64,000 nt of DNA, taken from the NCBI RefSeq assembly GCF_003412465.1, contig NZ_QTJV01000001.1, positions 248,001 through 312,000 of the forward strand. The letters run 5' to 3'. The notes beneath the pieces were generated by a model, which made no database searches, was not told the origin of the DNA, and was given only the letters and a program-made list of their open reading frames with translations. Below, in pieces: positions 1 through 7,934 of the stretch; the first letter of the stretch is position 1; the number at the start of each line of letters is the position of its first letter. The DNA comes from Chitinophaga silvisoli (GTDB lineage: Bacteria; Bacteroidota; Bacteroidia; Chitinophagales; Chitinophagaceae). The translations under genes were made by a program, and so were the position numbers.

Positions 1-375
1 GTATTGGGTACCGGTGGCGCGGCCAAAGCTGTACAATTCGTGCTGGAAGCGCTGCACATCCCTTATCAGTTAGTAAGCCGGCAGGCAGGCGCAGGCACTA
101 TTCCTTACGAAGCTGTTACTGCCGGTATAATCGCGACACATACCCTGATCATCAATACAACGCCGCTGGGCATGTATCCCAATGTAGATGCAGCACCGGC
201 ATTGCCGTATGAAGGGTTGAATGAGCAACACCTGTTGTACGACCTGATTTATAACCCTGCCATCACCGCCTTCCTACAGAAAGGTGCCGACCGTGGGGCT
301 ACTATCAAAAACGGACATGAAATGCTGATTTTACAGGCAGAGGCTAGTTGGGAAATCTGGAATGAAAAAATTTAG
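1..375 (+). CDS. aroE: Shikimate dehydrogenase, C-terminal part (5' end outside window)
   Basis: This is the C-terminal half of shikimate dehydrogenase, which reduces 3-dehydroshikimate to shikimate with NADPH in the cytoplasmic aromatic amino acid pathway. The reading frame is already open at base 1. It begins inside the dinucleotide-binding domain with the nucleotide loop VLGTGGAAKAV. The family signature NTTPLGMYP follows at about residues 51-59, and then the C-terminal block YDLIYNP with NGHEML, which packs against the active site. The catalytic Lys/Asp region and the substrate-binding N-terminal domain lie upstream of the window. The gene ends in TAG and is followed 15 bases later by a strong hairpin terminator. 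The family call is secure. Whether the missing half is intact cannot be judged. Confidence 0.93.
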   Translation, partial: VLGTGGAAKAVQFVLEALHIPYQLVSRQAGAGTIPYEAVTAGIIATHTLIINTTPLGMYPNVDAAPALPYEGLNEQHLLYDLIYNPAITAFLQKGADRGATIKNGHEMLILQAEASWEIWNEKI

Positions 376-390
376 ATACTTCTTTAAAAG

Positions 391-427
391 AAAAAAGCCG
401 GCAATCATCTGATTGCCGGCTTTTTTT
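391..427. terminator. Bidirectional rho-independent terminator between aroE and the methyltransferase gene
   Basis: A perfect 10-bp stem (gccggcaatc, loop atct, gattgccggc; 397-420) is flanked by six A on the left and seven T on the right. It can therefore stop transcripts arriving from both convergent genes. Confidence 0.9.
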
Positions 428-440
428 ATGCATATTGGAA

Positions 441-1238
441 TTATGCAGCCTTAATGGTGTAGTATACGCAGGTCGTAAAGAAATTGCGCACAAAAGGCAC
501 TGCCGCAACAGCGCCAAATTGTTTCCTGGGCTTAAGCCCGAATTTGTATTTGTAAATTGGATTGATCAGGTAAAACTGCTTCTTAGAAATCTGGTAGCCC
601 TGTTTCTTCACAATCTTCTCAAATCTTTCGATCGAGATCCCTGTATCCTTTATTTCCATCAGTTCATCAATGATACCCTGAGGCTCACCAAAAGCACGCA
701 GCAAACCTTTGTAGAGGAAGTTTGGCAGCAGGTGAATATATGGCATCATATTCAGCACCTTGTTTTGGCAGGTCTGCTGGTGGCCGCCATGCGGCATGTA
801 CCAGGGTGGAAAGCCAAAGTATACCTGTCCCCGTGGGGTGAGCAGGTTCTTCAGGTAGCCGATGATTTTCGACTGATCCGGAATGTGCTCTATGGCATCT
901 TTGAGGATGATGAGGTCGAAAGAGTGTTTAAACTCTCCCAGGAAATCAACGTCATAAATATTCTTGTTGATCAGCTGCATTTGACCTGCATCTACATATT
1001 GCTTCAGGTATTGATGTCCCAGCGCAATTTTGTCGTCGGAGAGGTCTACACCCACACAATGACATCCTCTTTCCAGGAAAGGAATTAGTACGCCGCCTTC
1101 ACCACAGCCGATTTCCATGATCCGGAGATCCGGCGTGATGGGCATCGCAGTCTCTATGAAAGGCAGTACGTAGTTTACGGAGTTATCAACTTGCTGCTGA
1201 TACCTAACGTCTGCATTACCGTGTTGTATTAACGACAT
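441..1238 (-). CDS. Class I SAM-dependent methyltransferase
   Basis: A cytoplasmic methyltransferase of about 265 residues with a Rossmann fold. Motif I is IMEIGCGEGG (about residues 40-49). The acidic end of strand beta2 is VGVDLS, and motif IV is DLIILKDAIEHI, with the His often seen in methyltransferases of the Methyltransf_11/23 type. The C-terminal part carries a basic, aromatic tail. I chose the ATG at 1238 (MSLIQHGNADV). The frame stays open upstream, but the extra 33 residues are hydrophobic, unlike this family, and would run into the start of truB. The gene is divergent from truB, with only 43 bases between the start codons. The substrate is unknown. An O- or N-methyltransferase acting on a small molecule or glycan is possible, but nothing in the sequence decides it. 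Confidence 0.8.
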   Translation of the reverse strand: MSLIQHGNADVRYQQQVDNSVNYVLPFIETAMPITPDLRIMEIGCGEGGVLIPFLERGCHCVGVDLSDDKIALGHQYLKQYVDAGQMQLINKNIYDVDFLGEFKHSFDLIILKDAIEHIPDQSKIIGYLKNLLTPRGQVYFGFPPWYMPHGGHQQTCQNKVLNMMPYIHLLPNFLYKGLLRAFGEPQGIIDELMEIKDTGISIERFEKIVKKQGYQISKKQFYLINPIYKYKFGLKPRKQFGAVAAVPFVRNFFTTCVYYTIKAA

Positions 1239-1269
1239 ATGTTTTGAAAATTGTGTGAAAATAGTAAAA

Positions 1270-1277
1270 TATCTTTG
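1270..1277 (+). promoter_or_regulatory. Bacteroidota -7 element (TATCTTTG) of truB
   Basis: TATCTTTG matches TAnnTTTG exactly and ends only four bases before the truB ATG. Transcription would start at or next to the start codon, giving a leaderless or nearly leaderless mRNA. The -33 element is less clear. Confidence 0.6.
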
Positions 1278-1281
1278 CGGC

Positions 1282-1968
1282 ATGAACCAACAAGTAAAAA
1301 ATAAATATGAAGAAGGACAGGTTATACTGATCAACAAGCCTTTGACCTGGACTTCTTTTGATGTGGTGCGTAAAATCAGGAATACAACGAAAGCTAAAAC
1401 TGGTCATGCCGGCACGCTGGATCCGCTCGCTACCGGTCTGCTCATTTGCTGTACCGGCAAGATGACAAAGAAGATCAATGAGGTGCAGGCACAGGAAAAA
1501 GAATATACAGGTACATTTACCCTGGGTGCTGTGACACCTACCTATGACCTGGAATCGGAGCCGACAGATTTTAAACCACTGGATGCACTGACTCCGGAAA
1601 TTATTCATGCAGCTACCCGGCAGTTCGTCGGGGAATTGCAGCAGTTGCCGCCTATTCACTCAGCCATTAAGCAGAATGGCAAACCTATTTATGAGCTGGC
1701 TCGCAAAGGGGTGGAAGTAAAGGTGGAACCTAGAAAAATCTTTATCAAAACTTTTGAGATTACTTCGATAGAGTTGCCGGTGGTGCATTTCAGGGTAGAA
1801 TGTAGTACAGGGACCTATATCCGTTCACTGGCGAACGATTTTGGCGCGGCCTTAGGCGTAGGTGGGTATATGAGTAGCCTGTGCAGAACGAGGATAGGGG
1901 AGTTTAAGCTGGAAGATGCTTATATAATGGAGGATTTTATTGAGAAAGTAAAGAATGAGACATTATAA
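1282..1968 (+). CDS. truB: tRNA pseudouridine(55) synthase TruB
   Basis: TruB isomerises U55 in the T-loop of elongator tRNAs to pseudouridine. Motif KPLTWTSFDVV (about residues 19-29) and the catalytic block GHAGTLDPLATG with Asp47 are present. They are followed by the KEYTG strand (LGAVTPTYD) and the C-terminal signature YIRSLANDFG. At 228 residues it is shorter than the E. coli enzyme of about 314 and lacks a PUA-like tail, as is common in Bacteroidota. The start is the ATG at 1282, immediately behind a TATCTTTG -7 box; the frame extends 27 bases further up but with no other sensible start. It ends 6 bases before the A-tract of a bidirectional terminator. Confidence 0.95.
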   Translation: MNQQVKNKYEEGQVILINKPLTWTSFDVVRKIRNTTKAKTGHAGTLDPLATGLLICCTGKMTKKINEVQAQEKEYTGTFTLGAVTPTYDLESEPTDFKPLDALTPEIIHAATRQFVGELQQLPPIHSAIKQNGKPIYELARKGVEVKVEPRKIFIKTFEITSIELPVVHFRVECSTGTYIRSLANDFGAALGVGGYMSSLCRTRIGEFKLEDAYIMEDFIEKVKNETL

Positions 1969-1974
1969 AACAGG

Positions 1975-2011
1975 AAAAAAACGCTTGCACCTGAGGTGTA
2001 AGCGTTTTTTT
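1975..2011. terminator. Bidirectional terminator between truB and tamL
   Basis: Hairpin acgcttgcacct / aggtgtaagcgt (12 bp with one G-T pair) with A6 on the left and T7 on the right. Its core is nearly identical to the terminator at 7891-7923. Confidence 0.9.
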
Positions 2012-2028
2012 CCTGCTGTTTTATTGCT

Positions 2029-4443
2029 TTAGAACGGATACCCGATCGCCACATTCCAGATAATATTATTCCTTCTCCAGGATGAACTTCCCAGATCCCA
2101 CTCGCTCAAATACCATCCATCCTTATTCCCTGTAAAATAAGGCACTTTCACCGGCACACCCCAATCCAGACGAATCAGGAAGAATGAAAAATCTAAGCGC
2201 AAACCAGCTCCCGTACCAATCGCCAGGTCATGATAAAGCTTACTCAGCCTGAATTCAGAACCAGCTCTCAGGGTATCTTTTTTCATCATCCAGATATTCC
2301 CCATATCCAGGAAAGTCGCGCCTTTCAGATTCACACTTCCGTTGAAAAGACGTAATAAGTCAAAACGATATTCAATGTTCCCTTCCAGCTTCATATCCCC
2401 CGTTTGATCCGGGAAGGTATTTGCAGTTGCGGAAGTATCTTTAAATGTACCGGGGCCTAATGTACGCAGTCTCCATGCACGGATACTGTTAGGGCCACCT
2501 GCTGTAAACTGGCGGATATAAGGCATTACATCTGACTTACTGTAAGGAATACCCACCCCGCCATAAATACGTGTTGCCAGCGTGGTATGCGGAGTCAGGT
2601 TCCAGTAATGACGGTAGTCGGCTTCGATTTTTATGAAGTTGGCAATCTCCATATTTGTCAGCGATTCCAGGTCATTTTTAGTCCCAAATGCTGTGCTCAT
2701 CAAACTATTGATGCCATTCAGCCATGCACCGGATTCTTCGATGTTCGCCCTGAAATAAGAGTTATGCCGTTTGTGCAGCAGGTCATTGTTGCTATAAATG
2801 TAAGTCACGTTTTCCCCGCCTATGAATGCCGGCTCAAAGCTTCTTTTCAGGTACGGGTTGTTTTCCACGGTCGTTGCCCTGAAGGTAGGATTCAGGTTTA
2901 CCCCTACATAGTTCAGGGCTATAGGATTCACTTTCCAGGCCTTGTAAGCGGACTCTTTCCACTCATAACCGAAAGATGCATTGATATTGGAAATATAGAA
3001 TTTATCAGTACGTGTCAGGTAGTCGATACCCGCGGTGAGGCGGGTTTTAACCCCTGTACGGTTCGAAGCGATGTGGAAAGGCGTGATAAAGCGGGGGAAG
3101 ATCAAGCTCACCTGTCCACCGATTTCCTGCGATTGCAGTACCCAGCTCCCCAGATTACGAATCAGTTCCAGACCGCCATTGAGGCTGACGTTCAGCTGAG
3201 TGGCAGAGCGGCCTACGTTCAGGTGTTTATAGTTCAGGCTGATACCGCTACCCAGCAGGTAGTCAGACGATGTACTCACCTCAAAGTTGGCTCCCAACTC
3301 CTGTCTGCGCTTAGGTGCCAGGAAGAGGTAGGTCTCCAGTGTATTAGGTTTCGTCTTGCTTTCCCTGAACTGCAGGGTTACGAACTGCCATGCACCCAGG
3401 TCATAAAGGTGGCTGATGGCATCATTGGTTTTCTGCTGGGAGTAGAGTTCTCCATTGTGCAGGCTGATGGAGCGCTGGATCACACTGGGTTTGAACATAT
3501 TCTGGCGGTAGCGGATGATGAGGTCATTGCGTACCAGGCGCTTGAACAAAGTATCGTTAGTGTTACCGTAACTTGGATAATCAGGATATACATACACGCT
3601 ATCCAGGTGATATTGCTGGTAGTGAGAACTGGAATCGTCCGGGTTCCTGATTTTCACAGCGATATCCATTTTCGGGTTATCCTGTCCTTTCTTTTCGTTG
3701 TATACATTGATGATCCCTTCAAAAGGGTTCATGAGGTTGCGGAAGAGGGTCTTGTGCAGGGTATCAATCTCAAATTCGATCGCATCCCTGTCAAATTTGT
3801 AGTAACCGGCATTTCGCACAATGCGCATAAGTCTTTCCCTTTCACTGCCCAGCAGCTCCTGTTTGTAAGACATGCCGGTTTTGATGAGGGAGAGCTTTTC
3901 GTTGTCCATGACCACTTTCAGGATATTGGTATCCGGTACCTCGTAGGTAATGCGGTTGATCACGAAGTTCTTGCCGGTATTGACATCGTAGGTTACGCTA
4001 GTCTTCTGGCGTTTGGTAGTTTCTTTGTAGTCAACGGTGGCGTAGAAGTAACCCTGGTTATTCAGGTAGCTCAACATCCTTTTTACCGATTCCCTGGTTT
4101 TTACAGAATCGTAAACGACAGGTTCCTCCAGGTTGCGCTTGGAGAGCATGAGGTTCCAGAACCAGTTGGATTTTTTCTCTTTATTTTTCTGGTTGTAGAG
4201 CCATACTTTGATGCGGGTACCGAGGAAGGAAGTATTGGCCTGCTGCATCATGAGCTGTTTGGAAGTAAGGGAGACGCGGAGATCCTGTTTTTCCATGGAT
4301 GTTGCATCTCCTTTTACATTTACATTGCTCTGGATGTAGAGTTGCTGGTTTTTTTGCAGGTATTTAGTATTGGAACAGGCAGCCAGCACCAGTATGGTTA
4401 TCGTTGAAAGAAGAAGATTCAGAAAGGGTGGCCGCTGCATCAA
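2029..4443 (-). CDS. tamL: TamL: lipidated Omp85/BamA-family outer membrane assembly protein
   Basis: An 804-residue Omp85 protein, the Bacteroidota counterpart of TamA. It has a signal peptide with lipobox LAAC (Cys23), so the N-terminus is probably lipid-anchored. That distinguishes TamL from TamA. POTRA-like segments fill roughly residues 40-330 (for example SYLNNQGYFYATVDY and LYDLGAWQFVTLQF). A C-terminal 16-strand barrel follows, with the loop-6 region GGPNSIRAWRLRTLGPG (the family's conserved Arg in an RAWR variant of VRGF), and the protein ends in a C-terminal aromatic signal (IGYPF). It would act in the outer membrane, inserting or translocating beta-barrel or surface proteins with an inner-membrane TamB partner, which is not in this window. 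The start may be the second Met (4440). The gene converges with truB. Confidence 0.88.
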   Translation of the reverse strand: MMQRPPFLNLLLSTITILVLAACSNTKYLQKNQQLYIQSNVNVKGDATSMEKQDLRVSLTSKQLMMQQANTSFLGTRIKVWLYNQKNKEKKSNWFWNLMLSKRNLEEPVVYDSVKTRESVKRMLSYLNNQGYFYATVDYKETTKRQKTSVTYDVNTGKNFVINRITYEVPDTNILKVVMDNEKLSLIKTGMSYKQELLGSERERLMRIVRNAGYYKFDRDAIEFEIDTLHKTLFRNLMNPFEGIINVYNEKKGQDNPKMDIAVKIRNPDDSSSHYQQYHLDSVYVYPDYPSYGNTNDTLFKRLVRNDLIIRYRQNMFKPSVIQRSISLHNGELYSQQKTNDAISHLYDLGAWQFVTLQFRESKTKPNTLETYLFLAPKRRQELGANFEVSTSSDYLLGSGISLNYKHLNVGRSATQLNVSLNGGLELIRNLGSWVLQSQEIGGQVSLIFPRFITPFHIASNRTGVKTRLTAGIDYLTRTDKFYISNINASFGYEWKESAYKAWKVNPIALNYVGVNLNPTFRATTVENNPYLKRSFEPAFIGGENVTYIYSNNDLLHKRHNSYFRANIEESGAWLNGINSLMSTAFGTKNDLESLTNMEIANFIKIEADYRHYWNLTPHTTLATRIYGGVGIPYSKSDVMPYIRQFTAGGPNSIRAWRLRTLGPGTFKDTSATANTFPDQTGDMKLEGNIEYRFDLLRLFNGSVNLKGATFLDMGNIWMMKKDTLRAGSEFRLSKLYHDLAIGTGAGLRLDFSFFLIRLDWGVPVKVPYFTGNKDGWYLSEWDLGSSSWRRNNIIWNVAIGYPF

Positions 4444-4533
4444 GTCAATACAATGTTTATTGTTTATAGCAAGAATTCCATGACGTACATAGAACCTTTA
4501 CCTGTGTGGCTTTGCCGATTAAAAGAATTCATG

Positions 4534-4541
4534 TAGGTTTG
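4534..4541 (+). promoter_or_regulatory. -7 element TAGGTTTG of the SpoU-type methyltransferase gene
   Basis: Exact TAnnTTTG match ending five bases before the ATG at 4547, again implying an almost leaderless message. Confidence 0.5.
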
Positions 4542-4546
4542 GCCCT

Positions 4547-5278
4547 ATGTTGTCAAAGGCGCAAATTAAGTATATTCAATCATTACAGCATAAAAAATAC
4601 CGTCAAAAATCTGGCCAGTTCATTGCTGAAGGTGATAAGATCGTTCCTGAACTGATATCAGGGGGCATGGTGGTGAGAGAAGTATATGCTACGAAGGAGT
4701 GGATCAGCGGGCATGAACAGGTTTTGAGCGGCAGGGTACCTGTCATCGGGGTAGAGGCCCATGTTTTAAAACAGCTTTCTGCACTCACTACTCCCAATCA
4801 GGCCCTGGCCCTGGTGGATATTCCGCCGGCAGCACCCCTGGTACTGAAAGGCAGGGTATCTCTTGCACTGGAAACCATTCAGGACCCTGGCAATATGGGT
4901 ACCCTGATCCGTATAGCCGACTGGTTCGGCATCAAACAGCTGATCTGCACACCTGATTGTGTAGATGTGTATAACCCTAAAACCATCCAGGCCACCATGG
5001 GTAGCATAGCCCGGGTCAATATCATTGAAACGGATCTCTTATCCTTATTGCAAAAAGAAGAAGTGCCTTCTTATGCTGCTACCCTGCAAGGAACGGATAT
5101 TACCACATTTTCCAAACTGGCAGAAGGTATTATTTTGATTGGCAATGAGTCGAAGGGACTGAGTGATGCAGTGATTGCTGCTTCCACGCACAAGCTCACT
5201 ATTCCAAGGCTGGGCGGCGCTGAATCGCTGAATGCCGGTGTGGCAGCAGGAATAATCTGTGGGAGATTGCTTATTTAA
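4547..5278 (+). CDS. TrmH/SpoU-family RNA 2'-O-methyltransferase
   Basis: A 243-residue SPOUT methyltransferase that transfers a methyl group from SAM to a ribose 2'-OH of rRNA or tRNA. The N-terminal substrate-binding part (IKYIQSLQHKKYRQKSGQF) resembles the RlmB/YsgA type. The catalytic knot carries motif 1 (QDPGNMGTLIRIADWFG, about residues 111-127), motif 2 (LIGNESKGLS) and motif 3 (IPRLGGAESLNAGVAAG), with the expected Asn, Arg and Ser/Asn residues. The target nucleotide cannot be read from sequence; 23S rRNA is the commonest for this subgroup. The last 8 bases overlap the end of the convergent permease gene, and no terminator is visible between them. Confidence 0.9.
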   Translation: MLSKAQIKYIQSLQHKKYRQKSGQFIAEGDKIVPELISGGMVVREVYATKEWISGHEQVLSGRVPVIGVEAHVLKQLSALTTPNQALALVDIPPAAPLVLKGRVSLALETIQDPGNMGTLIRIADWFGIKQLICTPDCVDVYNPKTIQATMGSIARVNIIETDLLSLLQKEEVPSYAATLQGTDITTFSKLAEGIILIGNESKGLSDAVIAASTHKLTIPRLGGAESLNAGVAAGIICGRLLI

Positions 5279-6503
5279 ATTGTAATGCCTTGACTGGTGT
5301 GATCTTCCGTGTAACCATCGCCGGTATAGAAAGGATCAGGAGGCACACCGCAAATGTACCCATATTGATGAGGAGTACCTGCCACCAATGCAGGTCGATG
5401 GCGGCAGCGGACATATAATAACTCTCTTCGTCCAGCTTTATAAAGCCTGTTGTTTTTTGTAGTATCGCGACACCTACCCCCAGTATATCACCGATGATCA
5501 ATCCGGCGAGCACGATATAAGCTGCCTGGTAGATAAAGATGTTTTGGATCCTGCTATTGCGCATCCCCAGGGCTTTGAGCACGCCCACCATATTCGTACG
5601 TTCGAGAATGAGGATCAGGATGGCCGTGATCATGTTGATAACTGCCACTATGGTCATGATGATGAGGATGATGGCTTCACTCTGATTTTGCAATGCCAGC
5701 CAGTCGAAGATATTGGGATAGATGTCCTTGATCGTGCGCAGAAAGAGCTTGTCAGGAATACCGTTCAGCGATGCCTCTGCAATCCTGTCCATCTTGTGGT
5801 AGTCGTCAATAAATACTTCATAACCGCCAATACTGCCGGCAGGCCAGTTATTCAGTTTGCGGATCAGTTCCAGGTCACCAATCACATAAGTTTTATCATA
5901 TTCCTCCACCGCAGTTTTATAGATCCCCGTCACCTTGAGTTTCCTGGCCCTGGGAGGGAGACCAGCGCCCTGGATAAAATAGATGATCAGGGGATCATTC
6001 ACTTTCAGTTGCAATTCCTTTGCCATGGTAGTGGAAATAATGATTTCCGGCGCATAACTGCTGTCGTTGAAGTGAATGATATTGCCGGATTGCATGAATT
6101 GCTGCAGGTGCGACCAGTTATAATGCCTGTCTACTCCCTTGAAGATCACGCCTGAGAGATCTTTCTCGCCCTTGATAATTGCTGATTTAGTAGCGTAGGC
6201 ATTGACGGTATTGATGCCTTCTACATGTTTCAGGTATTTGACGATGTTGGAGTCTGAATCGAAAGGAATTTGTTCCGTGAGGGGACCAGCATTCGGCTGG
6301 TATTGGTTGATGTGCATATGTCCCCAGAAACTAAAGATCTTCTGCTGGATAGTCTGTTGAAAACCGTTTACCAATGCGATGGCCAGGATCATAACAGCTA
6401 CGCTGATAGCGGTAGCTACCACGGCAATGTTGATGATGAACCTGGAAAAAGAGCCGGACCGGTTGAAAGCGATCCTTTTCGCAATGAATGAAGATAAACG
6501 CAT
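5271..6503 (-). CDS. FtsX/LolC-LolE-type ABC transporter permease
   Basis: A 410-residue inner-membrane permease with the MacB/LolE layout: one N-terminal membrane helix (about 24-46), a large periplasmic domain (about 50-270), then three C-terminal helices (about 275-300, 320-350, 370-395) containing the FtsX signature MVGVLKALGMRNSRIQNIFIYQAA. The N-terminal block IAKRIAFNRSGSFSRFIINIAVVATAIS in its short form is typical of LolC/E-like proteins of Bacteroidota. It would pull lipoproteins or other substrates out of the inner membrane together with an ATPase (LolD-like), which is not encoded here. The start is supported by TACATTTG placed four bases upstream on the minus strand. Confidence 0.88.
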   Translation of the reverse strand: MRLSSFIAKRIAFNRSGSFSRFIINIAVVATAISVAVMILAIALVNGFQQTIQQKIFSFWGHMHINQYQPNAGPLTEQIPFDSDSNIVKYLKHVEGINTVNAYATKSAIIKGEKDLSGVIFKGVDRHYNWSHLQQFMQSGNIIHFNDSSYAPEIIISTTMAKELQLKVNDPLIIYFIQGAGLPPRARKLKVTGIYKTAVEEYDKTYVIGDLELIRKLNNWPAGSIGGYEVFIDDYHKMDRIAEASLNGIPDKLFLRTIKDIYPNIFDWLALQNQSEAIILIIMTIVAVINMITAILILILERTNMVGVLKALGMRNSRIQNIFIYQAAYIVLAGLIIGDILGVGVAILQKTTGFIKLDEESYYMSAAAIDLHWWQVLLINMGTFAVCLLILSIPAMVTRKITPVKALQFK

Positions 6504-6507
6504 GAGA

Positions 6508-6515
6508 CAAATGTA
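6508..6515 (-). promoter_or_regulatory. -7 element TACATTTG of the LolC/E-type permease gene
   Basis: Read on the minus strand, TACATTTG is followed by tctc and then the ATG at 6503. Spacing is four bases, the same as for truB. Confidence 0.55.
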
Positions 6516-6598
6516 TCAATTTTTTGGATGGGGGAAAGGGGGATTTGCCGCTAGCCGGGGAAAAGGTCGTACCTTAACAATACCATATTAGATAAGTT

Positions 6599-7888
6599 AT
6601 GATGATAAAGCCCTACTTCTGTATACCTGTAATCGGGCTGCTGTTATTCTTTTTACCGGCAGTAGCACAGGACAACACCTACGGACCTGGTCACATTTAC
6701 TACAACAATATCAGATCTGTAAAGCTGAATCAGTCCGGAGACCAGACAGCCTTTCCTGTTATCTCCCTGAATGGAGGTGATGCTGTGGATCTGTCATTTG
6801 ATGACCTGGATGCGGATGTAAAAGACTACTATTATACATTGCAATTGTGTAATTATGACTGGACACCGGTGAATATCAATCAGCTGGAGTACCTGAGAGG
6901 ATTTTCCGAGAACAGGATTACGAGTTATAAATTTTCCAGTGTAGCACTGGTGAGATATACACATTATACGGCTTCTTTTCCCAATGCCAACTGTATGCCG
7001 ATCAAGGCAGGTAATTACCTGTTGAAGGTGTACCTGGACAGCGATACCTCGCAGCTGGCATTTACAAAGCGATTGCTGGTGGTGAGTAATAAGGGGGGAT
7101 TGAGTGGGGTGATCCAGCAACCGGTATCGCCGAAGGTGTTCAAGACAAATCAGAAGGTAAATTTTGTAGTAAGTACTGGTGGGCTAAATGTGGTAAATCC
7201 TTTTGATCAGCTGAAGGTGGTGATCCTGCAGAACTACAGGTGGGATTTCCCTATCATCAATCCTAAGCCGATGTTTATAAAGGGAAATACGATTGAATAT
7301 AATGCAGAAATGGATTGCCAGTTTCCGGCAGGGAAGGAGTGGAGATGGATTGATCTGAGGAGTTTCCGCCTGCAGACGGAGCGGGTAAAGCGTTCAGAAT
7401 ATCATAAGGATGGAACGGATGTATATGTGCTGCCTGATTATCCGAGGGGTAATACGATGTATTCTTATGTGAAGGATTATAACGGGATGTACTTTTTAGC
7501 AACGATTGATAATTATGATCCATTTTATGAGGGGGATTATGCCACGGTGCATTTTAATTATCCTGCACCGGAGCCGTATGCGGGGTATGATTTGTACCTG
7601 ATAGGAGAGATGACGAATTATGAGTATAATGATGGGAGTAAGATGGTGTATAATCCGCAGACGAGGGCTTATGAAGGGACGATGTTTTTGAAGCAGGGAT
7701 TTTATAATTATGAATATGCGTTGTTAGATACGAGGGATCCGGATGCGGTGCCGGTTACGACGGAGACAGAAGGGGATTGGTGGGAAACGGAAAATAGTTA
7801 TACGATCCTGTTGTATTATAGAGATCTGGGAGGGAGGTATGATGAGCTGGTGTCTACTGTTACATTGAATTCGAAGCTTAACAGATAA
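6599..7888 (+). CDS. DUF5103 domain-containing secreted protein
   Basis: A 429-residue protein of the DUF5103 family, common in Bacteroidota and of unknown function. A signal peptide is visible (hydrophobic core VIGLLLFFLPAVAQ, cleavage after AQ near residue 24). The mature part starts DNTYGPGHIYYNNIRSVKL and carries the aromatic-rich family blocks (YTLQLCNYDWTP, YLIGEMTNYEYNDGSKM). The latter resembles a carbohydrate-binding-module-48-like strand pattern, and the end is YRDLGGRYDELV. It is probably periplasmic or outer-membrane associated. Codon choice drifts along the gene: the first third uses mixed codons, while the last third is rich in GGG, ACG, AAT and TAT. A terminator follows 2 bases after the stop. 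Confidence 0.85.
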   Translation: MMIKPYFCIPVIGLLLFFLPAVAQDNTYGPGHIYYNNIRSVKLNQSGDQTAFPVISLNGGDAVDLSFDDLDADVKDYYYTLQLCNYDWTPVNINQLEYLRGFSENRITSYKFSSVALVRYTHYTASFPNANCMPIKAGNYLLKVYLDSDTSQLAFTKRLLVVSNKGGLSGVIQQPVSPKVFKTNQKVNFVVSTGGLNVVNPFDQLKVVILQNYRWDFPIINPKPMFIKGNTIEYNAEMDCQFPAGKEWRWIDLRSFRLQTERVKRSEYHKDGTDVYVLPDYPRGNTMYSYVKDYNGMYFLATIDNYDPFYEGDYATVHFNYPAPEPYAGYDLYLIGEMTNYEYNDGSKMVYNPQTRAYEGTMFLKQGFYNYEYALLDTRDPDAVPVTTETEGDWWETENSYTILLYYRDLGGRYDELVSTVTLNSKLNR

Positions 7889-7890
7889 AC

Positions 7891-7923
7891 AAAAACGCTT
7901 ACACCTAAGGTGTAAGCGTTTTT
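7891..7923. terminator. Bidirectional terminator between the DUF5103 gene and ndh
   Basis: Near-perfect palindrome aaaaacgcttacacct / aggtgtaagcgttttt with A- and T-tracts, sharing its core with the terminator at 1975-2011. Confidence 0.9.
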
Positions 7924-7934
7924 GTTTAGGGCGT

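Noticed and set aside
1239..1337. N-terminal extension of the methyltransferase to 1337
   Set aside because: Would overlap the truB start and adds a hydrophobic stretch not seen in this family; the ATG at 1238 gives a normal N-terminus.
2587..4407. 606-codon open frame on the plus strand opposite tamL
   Set aside because: It is the antisense shadow of a clear Omp85 gene, with no recognisable domain and low-complexity composition.
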